Positions 34,743 through 45,828 of a stretch of DNA of 64,000 bases are shown here, in pieces (within the stretch, counting starts at the first letter, position 1; the number at the start of each line of letters is the position of its first letter). The notes beneath the pieces were generated by a model. It searched no databases. It was not told the origin of the DNA and was given only the letters and a program-made list of their open reading frames with translations. Position numbers and translations under genes: made by a program. The stretch is from Trichuris trichiura (taxonomy: Eukaryota > Nematoda > Enoplea > Trichinellida > Trichuridae), in contig JBAJFE010000060.1 in NCBI GenBank assembly GCA_037903355.1, positions 868,001-932,000 of the forward strand, given 5' to 3'.

Positions 34743-37700
34743 GGCGCCGAATTTCTGAAATCCATAATTTTCATTATTCTTAGAAAGAGAATTGAGTAAC
34801 GAATTTGCATAAGCACGACTGCGTAGTAGGGATCACTAGAAGAGGGGCAGTAGACGAATTCTGTTGAATCTAATTAGTCCCTTTGAGCTGTAGGATCGAT
34901 CAGCTTCTGCGTGTTACCTTAGCAGATGTCATATAACATCACTGGCGTCAAATACTTCTTGCGCTGTTTACGCGCATACGTAAGGATCTGCTAAGTTCCA
35001 TGCCACCAGTCCGTATGATCATCGAAGACCGGCAGTTGCCGCTGCCTGAGATTCCTGCGTATCTCCTCCCCTCTAATTAGCATAAAGAGTGTATGTGCCT
35101 TAATTGGCTATCATTTTCATCAATAATTTCCTTTAGTGGAATTTACTGGCAGGACTAATGTTTTCCAACATTCTACTTACTACTCAGTCAAGTTGAGGCG
35201 GCATGCCATCCGTTGGTTTCATGGCGGAATAACTCATTTTGCTGAGATTATGAGTAGGATATGCGGACGACTTGAAAACGGCGTTCGATTCGACGACGTC
35301 GACTTCGCTTCCTAAGGTCAACCATTTTATCGTCTGCTTGATTACGCAATTGATAATCTTAACAAGAGTGCTACATGCGCTCCAGACACTATGCACTCAT
35401 CTGTTGACAGTGAGCTTTTGCATAATGCCTGAACACAGGATCAATTTTTCCACTCGTAGCCAATAAGATCTTCTGCCCCAACGGTAATCAATGGAGCAAA
35501 TCAATGTTGAACCCATTTTGATCGTAGCCAATTGCTGTAGAGTTCTTTGCACCATTCTGCGCTGGTTTTACTTTTTTAAAATGTCATTCGCGTATACGGT
35601 AAAAGCCGGCAAGTCTGGTGCCCAATGGAATAGCAGTGCCTGGTGCTAATTACTTTAAAAGCAAATTATTCTCATTAACCACCCCATTAAAGTTGTTCTT
35701 AGTTTTTCTTAGTTTTCCCATTCTATTGTTGCACCTTGCTTGTTCTGTACAGACGTTGAGAAATTTACTTCCTTTTTATTTAGCGTTATTTTTATTTCCT
35801 AATAAGTACACCTGATTCTTCGTACCGCATTGATTACCGCTGACCTGTAAGGTGTGTCGAATAATTTTAACGCGAATTAAATGTTCCCGTGCAGCTCATG
35901 CCAGAATCAATGGAATGACTTCAACATGTGCGTTTATAGAGTTGTTCATGTGCGCATGGCAAGCAACCTTGAATGGAGGTAAAAGTCGTCCATCATCCAT
36001 CATTGTATGCTATAACGTCGCCTGAAGTTGAAAAATGCAGTTTATCCCATTTGTTCAGTTTTCTTACTGGAAAAAAACTGATTTAAACGTGTAGTTTGTT
36101 GCGCGCAGACTTACCATATAAGGAAGTAACTCCATTAGATGCTTGGTAAGTACATCCAGTTGAACAGATCTGAATGGCGGGAGATCGGTAGAAACTTGAG
36201 AAGACCTAATAAAAAAAATTGCATAGCGAAAGCTGAGCTCACGCTTAAGATAAATGTGTAAGCCTTGGGTGTGCACATTCAATACTCGATAAATCGTTTG
36301 CTTAAGCTTCTCATTAATTTCTATTGAATTTATCATTTCAAGTTAAAGTTATTTAAGCTAGTTGGCTAAGTGGAAATATTTAAATTAACAGTCGACGGCT
36401 GACTGCTCAGGTTTGTCCCGTCGTGTTGCCAAAGGTAAATGCGTCAACGGTGAATAAACAGGAAATTTATTCATTGCCAAGCGGAAGCGTCCGTGAGCTG
36501 CGTTGCTTTGAAAATCCGACCTCTTCCAAGCTGCTGCTTTCAGTCGCGATTAAAAAGTGAATTTCCATTAAGCATTACTTATGTTTTTCGCAGCCTACAA
36601 ATTTTCCTATATTCAATAACCGACCTGCGATGGGAGCGCAAAAAGGTTTCATCTTTTCCAGCTAAGCTGACAATCGATAAAAATTGTTTCGATTGACATC
36701 ACATGCAAATTGCGCTTTAAAATTTAGCCATTAAGATCTTTAATTTCGCCGCGTTTTTAAAATGGCTTTCTGAATATGTTAGTCGTTATCGATACCAAAT
36801 TGTTTGATACTTGTTGCGACCAGTTTTTAAAGTTGCAGTACTTGCACTTCTTCGCGCGCTGGAAAGCGAATTCTTAGTACTACTTTAACAACAACCGAAA
36901 TTAGACTTGTTAAGTGCACTTCTAGTTTAGTCGCTCTCTAAGATATGCTTTTCAAATCATTCTTGTTGTACGTCTCGAAAATGAACAATTTTGTCTATTA
37001 AAATTGACGTCTAAGGCATTGTGCCTTCTGAAAGGAAATAGCAAAAATAATGCGCTTATCGCTTGGATAAATCAACTTTTTATAGCCAATGGAAGGCGGT
37101 TCAATTTCATACGTCGAAACCCATCTTTAGTTAGTCTAAAATATTTTGCATATTGGGCATTACTGTTAACGTAAAAGTTCATTCAGTTTATGTCGCAGTT
37201 AATTCATTCTTTGTGCCTTATAAAGTAAGTGCTCATTTGCGGTTTGAATTATGACCTTTTTTGTTTTGCTTGCAACAATTTGAGCATAGGAACTTCTCGC
37301 AGGGTTAAGGCTAACTGAAGTAAAAATATGCAAATACAATGCGTGATTATGCAGGCATGTGCGGTAAACTTAACATATTAAAATTTTTTAATGGCTTAGT
37401 CATCCTGTGGCACCAGTAGCGTTCGTTTGTTACAGCTGGCTTTTTGCTTAATCTTTTTAGCATATTAGATGGCATTATTTCACCTTTTTTACATTGTAGA
37501 TAAACTCTGAGTCAAGTAACTCCCACTTAGATATAATATAATTCTCTTAAATACAAACATACAGTTTGATATTATTTGTCAGGTTGATTAGAGTAAGCAA
37601 AGAAAATAGTTTAATTTTTTTTATTTCCATGAATGGGCGTAGCGTGTGATTTACGCTCGAGCAGTTTATTGAGCATTTGCCATGCATTTTAATTTTGCTC

Positions 37701-40266
37701 TGCTGAAATGGGACTTACGGCTAAATCCATTAGCGTACAAGTTTTTCGCGTTTTATGTGTAGTTTAGTTCATCGCGTCAAGTTAGGCTGCAAGACTTAAC
37801 GTGAATTGTGCGCTTAATGCTACTGTATTAATCTTTTTTTGAGAAGAGTTTTTGTTCAAGCGATAGTATGAATGAAAGTACGTTAGGACGTGCCAAACAG
37901 TCTTTGCTTACGTTTTTATGAAGTGAGTCGACCAATAGTTCATAAGATTGAACGGCGAATGAACCGACGTGACCAAATAGGAATGACAGCAAAGTCGGCA
38001 TGTTCTAATGATCTGTTTTCCAAGCTCGAACTTAATCAGAACGAAGTTGCTTCAAAGCAAGTTAATTCAACTTTAACGTCTCTTTGCAGCGGTATTACAA
38101 GTTGACTTTCCTTATCAAAGACGGATCATTAGTAACTGGTCCCTCCGCAATCAACGAAACGCAAAAGCCGTTCTGATTTATGCAAGAATGTGTTTACACT
38201 TTATCATTCAATTAAGTCATTCTGTTAACAACAATTTATGCAAAGTAGACGTATACGACAAGCAAAGGAATGAGGATACTTTTACTGTTATTGTTGAAAA
38301 TAGAAAATATAATGTCCTAATGGTTTTCGTGCAGCTTCAGCCTTTATCCAGCTTGTCCGTAAAGTCTTTCAATTCTCCATTGGAATAGAAGTAACACAGT
38401 TAGTAGATCAGAAAGGAAATCTGGAAAACTGATTAAAACTTTTATTGCACTTTAACAATTGATGGATTATTAAGGACATTGTGAGAAAGTCAATAGCCTG
38501 TAGCCATTATAAGCTCTTTTGTGCACATGATTTCTTGTGAGCACTGGATTTTCAGCACCCTTTTTAACATATTGTCTGTACTTTATGACCGAGGCCGCTG
38601 GGAAATGAAAGTGTTTTAAGATAGAAAGCTTATGCAACTTGAAGTGCTTCTGATCAAATGGAGCGAAGTCATTTGGCTTTCAGCGGTCGCGGCGGCCGCT
38701 ATGTTATTTTTTCCAAAATGTCTGCAATCATCTTAATGCAGAACTTGATTATCACAAATTGAAAAGTAGCCATTAGCGATTTGTCAAGAAAGCACTCGTA
38801 AGCCGTTCGATCCATGCTTGTACTTGTACTTTACTAATACTGAAAGCAGATCTATTCTCTTATTTGTTGCTGACAAATCTTTATGTTACGACTTCATACT
38901 TGTACTGTATCATATTGATGATCATCAAGTTTGTTGAAGACAAAGCGTTACTGTCTTCAACACAGCAAGTATGACTAATGCATTTTCTAAACTTATTAAT
39001 ATTACCTGTTAATCACTAATATCCCGACAAATTCCGCCAAAGATTATGGGACCTATTGATCATTAAAGAACTGTAGCAGACTGTTTCTATCGAACACTGT
39101 AAAGAATAGCACAGATGAATTATTTGCAATTTGTTTTGCATTGCTCCTGGTCAATTAAGCAGGCTATGCAAATTTATGTTATAATGCTAATCTATAGTGG
39201 CTGACGTCATCGTCTTTGACGACGACGGAGCGAAGTGAGTCCTGAAAGCTTCGTTCAAATTGGACTTATAATTAAGCGATCTCTTCTCTAAACTTTCAAG
39301 ATGCTTTTGAAATAAACCATGTTTTTCACTGATACTGATATGGCACATAGATTCGCGCTTTGATATGAATGCTCAAGGCCTACCGCACCAGCAATGAGCC
39401 CCGCTAGAAAAACTTATCAGATTACTAATCAAGCCTTATCTGAGCAATACCTCTTTAAGCACGGTTACGATCTTCCTCGTTCCGAGTATTCCTGCAACTA
39501 GTAGCTGCTCTGCAGAGGCAAATATATTTTCTATTAATTACATTACGTTTTCTTTTTAAGGTAACAATGCAGAAAATAACAGCGCGCAATAATCATATTT
39601 AATCTTTGATAGAAGCACATTTTCAAAGGATAGTGAATCATCAAGCGATGATGAATCATTCCTCGCCAGTCATAAAGTGTTTGCAGGCTAAGTATGCGCG
39701 TGTTACTTAGTAGCCTCGTTAGCTCCGACTTCTGGTCAAATTGAATTTGCATCGGAGTTTCGAAGTGCAGAATGGATTCTCGGTAATAATCAGACGCCAT
39801 TAGACGCCAAAGGGAACAATTTCCAAAGCCAAATTTTACCACGCGGCAAAGCGCTTTCGTCGAACCATTCAGCGAGGGGAACAAATTTCTTTTTCGTAGA
39901 GTCGTTCGGTAAAAAGTTTAAGCCCCGTCGGTAAGAAATTTTTCCCAAAATGCTTTGCGAATTAGCCGTTCAGGTCGATTAATAAGGCTGAATCGCATCG
40001 AACCGTAAAATTACCGACATTTTCAAAGCTCACCTAGCATTTGCAGGAAGCGTATGATGATATTAAAATATTTTTTCGAATCGGCGTTCAACTTAAAGCT
40101 AATAGACGTCACGTTTTAGTCATGCTTCAAAATGTTTGTTACGGTATTATTACTTTTAGGCAGCTTACGGTATGAAAGTCAGATTTAGTCATTTCTGTTT
40201 AAATAACTTCATTCAGCATAACGCTATGCATACAGCTGTGTAAGGCAGCAAACTGTTTCCATTATA
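34743..40266. other. Gene-poor region, nothing recognised
   Basis: AT-rich sequence without supported exons. Around 39205-39262 it reads gacgacgacggagc followed by tcctgaaagc, which resembles the core of the foldbacks at 1-185 and 43806-44177 and may be a decayed copy. Confidence 0.5.
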
Positions 40267-40618
40267 CAGTAGAACCCCCGATGTTGATCACCCCTATATG
40301 TTGACCGCCTCCCTAAGTTGACCGAATTTTGACCAGTTGATTTGTCCCCACATTAATAAGCGCAAGGACAACTTCTATACGTTGACCATCTCCGTAAGTG
40401 GGAAATTGACCTGTTCAGCCGTGAAGTGGTAGATGGATGCAATGCTAGTTTCTTCACTGTAAGTTGACCAGTCTGTTGAATGGACAACTTACAGTGGTTC
40501 AACTGTAATCTATTCAGCCGAGCCACTTGTACCCACAGCCTCCCTATGGTGATCACTTCCTATGCTGACCAGTTTTCCCCTATCCCTTGGGTGGTCAACT
40601 TATGGAGGTTCTACTGTA
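40265..40618. mobile_element. pogo/Tigger-like MITE with TA target duplication
   Basis: The element spans 40267-40616 (350 bp) flanked by TA. The ends are inverted repeats, CAGTAGAACCCCCGATGTTG at left and CAGTAGAACCTCCATAAGTT at right (reverse complement). They carry internal repeats of the TTGACCA / TGGTCAA motif. The TIR resembles Tc1-mariner/pogo superfamily ends. It has no coding capacity. Confidence 0.85.
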
Positions 40619-40984
40619 TTAATAATTTAAAGTATAAAGATGACATCACCTTACTGGTTGATAATTTAAAATAAGTTGGGAGCCTATTCGTGAGCCTTGA
40701 AGAGGAAAATGCAAAGGCTGATTGTAAAGAACATTAAGATTCCGGCAACTGACACATAGAAAATAAATGGAAAGGAACTGGAATCTGCAACAACCTATAC
40801 GCATGACGTCGCGTCAAGGTGAAACCGTCCCATGTTCAAATGCGCACGTCCTCGCTTTCAAGCGGACTCTCATCTTAAGGTGGCGCAAAAAAATTGCTTT
40901 ACTCATAAATAAGAAAATTTAACGATCTGAAGCAGCGGTAGATCTAACACGCACCGGTTCTACATCGCCACAGGACGTCTCTCA

Positions 40985-41690
40985 GGTAAACCTTGACGCG
41001 GCGTGAAAATGGATCGACGCCTGCCAGCTTGACTTTACAAGTGTTTAACGCAGAAAAACGTGTTGACGTCGCGTCAAGATGGTTTCTCGTTTGCCGGTTT
41101 GATGCTTGCAACGTTATGAATTTACAACGTTTTGACGCCGCGTCAAGATGGTTCGACGTCTGCCGGTTCGACGCTAGCACCGTTTTGACTTTACAACGTT
41201 TTGGCGCCGCGTCAAAATGGTTCGCCATCTCCCGGTTTGACGCTGGAAACGTTTTGACTTTACAGCGTTTTGACGCCGCGTCAAAATGGTTTGACGTCTG
41301 CCGGTTTGACGCTGGAAACGTTTTGACTTTACAACGTTTTGGCGCCGCGTCAAAATGGTTCGCCGTCTCCCGGTTTGACGCTGGAAACGTTTTGACTTTA
41401 CAACGTTTTGGCGCCGCGTCAAAATGGTTCGCCGTCTCCCGGTTTGACGTTGGAAACGTTTTGACTTTACAGCGTTTTGACGCCGCGTCAAAATGGTTCG
41501 CCGTCTTCCGGTTTGACGCTGGAAACGTTTCGACTGTACAATGTTTTGACTCTGCGTCAAGATGGTTTGCCGTCTGCCGGTTCGACGCTTCCAACGTTTC
41601 GAGTTTACAACGTTTTGACGCTGCGTCAAGATGGTTCGACGTCTGTCAGTTCGACGCTGGCAACGTTTTGACTTTTGTGTGACCAGTTGA
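40985..41690. repeat. 69-bp minisatellite, about 9-10 units
   Basis: Tandem units of 69 bp (23 codons) run through this region, with the core cgccgcgtcaaaatggttcg. Each unit is built from two related half-motifs around TTTGACGC / GCGTCAAA. Degenerate units lie at 40803-41090. Because 69 is a multiple of three and the unit has few stops, one plus frame and two minus frames stay open for 170-230 codons. I do not call a protein from these. Confidence 0.92.
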
Positions 41691-41800
41691 GCGTATTGAT
41701 CCTGCACAGTTTTTTCCTAATAATCGCTCATCTACTCGCTGGTAGAACGATTGTTTCGCTTGAATTACAGATACCAAGCAGGTAGAAACAGGAAAAGCCG
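41690..41800 (+). repeat. Solo arm of the family 2 foldback
   Basis: The sequence cgctcatctactcgctggtag, then ttcgcttgaattacagatacca and aggaaaagccgtaaaag, matches the right arm of the foldback at 44080-44165. No partner arm is seen, so this looks like a truncated copy. Confidence 0.65.
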
Positions 41801-41974
41801 TAAAAGTTCTAGAAGACTATGAAACTTCATCCCGTTACGAAGCATCCAGTTTTCAAGACTATTTAAATAAACTGATATCATTTTTAAAAAACAGTTGTTT
41901 TAACCGGGACCATACGTTTTCATGTTCGAATTGTTTTCTCATGCGGAGTACGTCTCGCTGAAAAACGAAAAGCT

Positions 41975-42040
41975 TTTAATGGAGGTCCGCAGCTTTCGAG
42001 CCGCGCGTAACCGGTCCTCAGCGGTACTAAAATTAATGTA
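41975..42040 (-). repeat. Degenerate hammerhead-like relic
   Basis: On the minus strand it reads accgCTGAGGA, a GC-rich stem, ctcGAAAGCTGCGGA. This parallels the PLE segment accgCTGATGA...GAAAGCTCCGGA at 56047-56085. Helix II is not cleanly paired, so this is a relic. Confidence 0.45.
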
Positions 42041-42435
42041 AATAGCAAATGCAATGTCGTCATTCAATCGGTTTAACGGTTTAAAACGAGTATTGTAAAG
42101 TTTTGTCTTTGAAGCTTCTCCGTCTGTCAACCGACTGCGACCCTTGTTGTGTACATGTTTTACTACTTTTCCATGTACATATTATTCTATTTTTCATAAT
42201 TTACTCCACTGTTCATTTCACGTATGTAGTATCCATTTGCCTTTTTTTCCATATATACTCATTCGTTTTACGTTTATTCCATCTTGTTCCATGTAAATTT
42301 ACGGTATCTATTTTTTAATATTTCCATGTAAGGTAATCCATTTTTTCACTTGTTCCCTGTGCTCGCGTACGCAATCAAATTAATCAGCAGCAATTGCAGC
42401 GCATGATAATGGTCGTCCATAATTCACCTATTTTC

Positions 42436-43069
42436 GCTCTTTAATTGGGGTTGTATGTTTCATTGCGTTTAATGTGCAGGACTTCATTAATTCGTCCTAA
42501 TCGTAAGTTACTTTCATAGCATAAAAGTTTTGGTTGAAAAAGCCGGTCACGTTGTCCTTCGTATTCCACTACAGCGGAGGATTGAATAGCTTTTTCCATG
42601 GTAGCACTTGGATCAAGTGTCGGTCTTCCATGTTGAGCGATTGGAGTGCTACAGTTGCTAAGAATGGTTTTTGCGTTATTGTAACTATTGCGCTTTTTGT
42701 ATGTGTTCATTAAACCTATGTTCCAGAGTATGTAATGCTTTTGTACGGGACTATAAGCTTTCATATTGGAATCTCTTTATAACGGATTCGATGTCCCGTT
42801 GAAACGTAGAATAAACAAACAGTTTTTTCTCTCTGGAGAAAAAAAACTGTTTGTTTATTCTACGTTTCAACGGGACATCGAATCCGTTATAAAGAGATTC
42901 CAATATGTTCCAGAGTATTGCCTGCTTCCTCAATGTGCACTCCTGAACAAGCACATTCGACTGCGTAAACTGAACCTGTTTTTCTATTTGCAAGCATTTT
43001 TGTTTTCTGACATCTTGATACACGAAATAAATTGAAAATAAAGGTAGTCACAATAAAATAGCACCGCAT
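42436..43069 (-). pseudogene. PLE 3' fragment (GIY-YIG endonuclease end), interrupted by a hairpin insert
   Basis: On the minus strand, 42985-42915 encodes SVYAVECACSGVHIEEAGNTLEH, the GIY-YIG domain start of a Penelope-like element. The continuation after the insert (42730-42441) encodes SYNNAKTILSNCSTPI, RPTLDPSATMEKAIQSSAVV and LLCYESNLRLGRINEVLHIK, matching the C-terminus of the PLE at 53.3-56.1 kb. YIGQTG is degraded to HIEEAG. Frameshifts and the 172-bp insert (42732-42903) destroy the frame. Only the 3' end remains, as expected for a 5'-truncated retroelement. Confidence 0.85.
42717..42918. mobile_element. 172-bp palindromic PLE-derived insert with 15-bp target duplication
   Basis: TATGTTCCAGAGTAT occurs at 42717-42731 and again at 42904-42918, flanking an insert of 172 bp. 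The insert has near-perfect arms (42766-42833 and 42837-42903) around a centre reading TCTCTGGAGA, plus 34 nt of single sequence at the left with gtacgggac. The right arm (ctgtttgtttatt, then caacgggacatcgaatccgt) resembles the PLE tail after its hammerhead-like core (ctgtttatatag, then aaacgggacacatccgt at 56088-56122). The palindrome centre corresponds to the CTCCGGAG of that core. Confidence 0.85.
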
Positions 43070-43805
43070 TAAGCCGCTTGAAACATGCGAAAGGCGAAAA
43101 CGTTTGGGTACCCTAATACCTCTAAGAATTTAGAATTAATGCATATGAAAAAGAAATTTTGATTCATACTTCATTGACAACTTATCACGCTAACAAAAGG
43201 ATTTACACATTACCGCTAATTGTAATTGCATATCTGTTTTAAAGAAGAAATCAAAAGTGTAGTGAAAGAAAAATAATTTACTTACTTTGTCTTCGGGAAC
43301 GTCGATATTAATGAAATTCGTCTTATTCCTGCCCCTCTGCAGAAATGAATTACAAGCATTTTATTGTTTAACCATATTTAATAAAGTTGTTTAACAACGT
43401 TCTGATAAAACATTCACCGAAACAAAAACGAGTTGGTCGGCTTTGTAAGCAGCGTCTTTTTCATTCTATTACTGTACTGAAAAAATAAGGACGAATGCAA
43501 AGACATTTTGCCGAAAAATTCATAGTTTCTTTCAGAAAAGCCAAAATATAAAGCTGTACTTCACCGCTGAGCTCTGTAACGAACGAAAACTGGAAAATAA
43601 AATGGCGCAAACCGAACAGTATACAGTCAGAAGGTAATAGTACACAAGGTGAGCGTAAATAATAAATATACCTTTTTAATTTTCCCAGCCATCTGAAAAA
43701 CTGATAGACCGGCGGGTATTGCCATATTTTAATACGAACAAAACGAAAAAGTACGGTGGTACTTACTTTACTTTCGGGATTGTCGCAACGTAAAAAGTGC
43801 TGTTC

Positions 43806-44177
43806 TCGTGGTTGTAAGGTTTTATACGGCTTTTCCCGTTTATTTTGTCTGTGCTAGTATCTGTAACTGAACGAAACAACTGCTCTACCAACGGATGGAT
43901 GAGCCGTTATTAAGAAAAAGTGTACAGGTATCAATGCACTCAACTTTTAATTTCAAAGCTTTGGAACAATGCAATGGAGCTCCGTCCTCCATCTCACTGA
44001 CGACGGAACTAGAGCATTCTGAAAGTACTGAAATTAAAAGTTAAGTGCATTGATACCTGTACAATTTTTCTTAATAACGGCTCATCCATCCGTTGGTAGA
44101 GTAGCTGTTTCGTTCAATTACAGATACCAGCACAGGCAAAATAAACGGGAAAAGCCGTAAAAGACCTTGCAACCATG
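43806..44177. repeat. Foldback element with about 150-bp arms (family 2)
   Basis: Left arm about 43806-43955 and right arm about 44029-44177 are inverted copies. Both contain the ccatccgttggtaga / tctaccaacggatgg block shared with 1-185. Between them lies ctcaCTGACGA (43997-44003), a weak stem GGAA/TTCT, then GAAA (44021-44024) and GTAC. This is the same motif order as in the window-start element. Inner arm sequence differs between the copies, so the family has conserved outer arms and a conserved core but a variable middle. Confidence 0.85.
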
Positions 44178-44302
44178 AAACAACAGCACGTTACGGCGCA
44201 TCCTATTTTCAAGAATTTTACAATGTTATTTTTATGCATCTCACCGTTTAATAGACCTCCAATCGACGCTCTGCAATAGAATAAAACGCATACAGATGCT
44301 AA

Positions 44303-44412
44303 TTTATTCAGCCGAGGCAGTTATACCCATAGTTCCAACAAGTTGACCACCCCCTATGTTGACCAGTTTTCCCCGGTCCCTTGGGTGGTCAACTTATGGG
44401 GGTTCTACTGTA
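44303..44412. mobile_element. Truncated copy of the pogo/Tigger-like MITE
   Basis: It matches the right third of the element at 40267-40616, from attcagccgag through tgaccagttttcccc and cccttgggtggtcaactta to ggttctactgTA. The left end is missing. Confidence 0.85.
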
Positions 44413-44461
44413 CTTTTCCACCTTTTGACATCACGACTATTTATAACACTACTGCACATAA

Positions 44462-44580
44462 AAGAGATGTACATGGATTTTTCCCGTTTTGCATTTGCCC
44501 ATAAAACGAGTTAAAAAAGTGAAAAGGCTTTAATGCAAAACAATGCAAAACGGAAAAAATCCATGTACATCTCTTCTATG
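44462..44580. repeat. Short foldback
   Basis: Arms agagatgtacatggattttt (from about 44464) and aaaaaatccatgtacatctc (to about 44574) flank a loop rich in cgttttgcat / atgcaaaacg. The stem is about 33 bp and there is no coding content. Confidence 0.75.
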
Positions 44581-44672
44581 ACAACCAAACCTGTTACAGA
44601 CCACACACCTGTATGACTGCACATAAAAAGTATTATACTTCAGTTTTTAACCTAATAATGGTCAGCGTAATT

Positions 44673-44850
44673 ATTTGGTTGCTTCTTTTTGTACGGATTT
44701 TTATGTCCCGTTGAAAAAACTTTTATTACTAAAATGTCCGGAGCGTTCGGGTCATTCGAGACCCGTCACCAGCGGTCTTAAGTTGTAAATATTGTAAAAA
44801 TCCGTACAAAAAGAAGCAACCAAATGAAATTATACGGTCCCGTACGAAGA
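44673..44850 (-). repeat. Foldback carrying PLE hammerhead-like core
   Basis: Arms of about 31 bp (from atttggttgcttctttttgt at 44673 and its complement to 44825) enclose a minus-strand segment nearly identical to the PLE 3' end. It reads tacaacttaagaccg, then CTGGTGA (44772-44766), helix II CGGGTC/GACCCG and GAACGCTCCGGA. The first core motif carries an A-to-G change and GAAA reads GAAC, so this copy should be catalytically dead. Downstream, tacggtcccgtacgaaga resembles sequence near 8890. Confidence 0.8.
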
Positions 44851-45029
44851 CACTATATCTTCAAAGCGTAATTATTATGCTAATTCAATGAGCAAATAGG
44901 CTAATAACTTACGGGCATTGCCTAAAATAAAAGCAATGCGCTTTTCCTAAGGACGTTTGTTAAGGTTGTATTCCAAAACGAAAACCCAATGCTTAACAAT
45001 ACTGTTTTGAAAATGCGATAACACAGACA

Positions 45030-45072
45030 TAAGGAATAAGAGATAAGGCTTTAGCCTTATCTCTTATTCTGA
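45030..45072. repeat. Small perfect hairpin
   Basis: gaataagagataaggct and agccttatctcttattc form a 17-bp stem with a 2-nt loop at about 45034-45069. Role unknown. Confidence 0.7.
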
Positions 45073-45828
45073 AGAGTCGAGTTGATAAATTTGACTATGT
45101 ACACTATTCTGAATCAGTGCCTGTTAACGGCACAAGCAAACGCTACTTCAGTTGTAACTCCTTCTTAGCTAAAGTAGAGATTAATAAAAGCCTTCGTAGT
45201 AATCTATTTTCATTATGAAAGCATATAAAGTGGCCATGCTTTAAAGATGACAAAAAATTAGGGAAACATTGAGAGCCATAAAGTCTGACTTCCAAATGCC
45301 TGAAATTTTTTAACGTATGCTAATTAACAGTTGGAGATGCAAATAATGTAGTTCGTTTTGAATATCCAACCAGTAAAAGAGCAAGCTCACGTACTTGACT
45401 ATTTGTACTGATACTTGAACAATTAGCCGCGTTTTGGCAGCACTCATAGGTCACATATAGTCCGCCTTTCAAGAAATATACCAACAGGATTATTTCAACC
45501 AGACTCAGAAGTCGAAGGAACAATTATTCTCTGTAAAACATAGCGTATTGGGCGGTATGCCTCTTATTAAAACTCACTGTCACAAAGTAGCGGTAAAATC
45601 TGAAAGCAACAAACAATGTTGGCTTAATAATTTTCAACGTATCCTTTACTTTTAGGACCCAACGATAAACAATAAACAAGTGGCTTTGCGCCGACAGGAT
45701 CCAAGTCTTACCAGTTTGGTAAAATCAGCAAATGCGCGCCAAACAGTAGCATACTAACTGCATTGGCGAGGAATGAAAAGTTACTCTTTTCTAATGAGAG
45801 GCAGACTTTGAAAGCCTTTTTTGTCAAG

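Noticed and set aside
40993..41707. Long open frames on both strands (up to 229 codons)
   Set aside because: They are produced by the 69-bp tandem repeat, whose length is a multiple of three; three frames are open at once and there is no start context or splice support.
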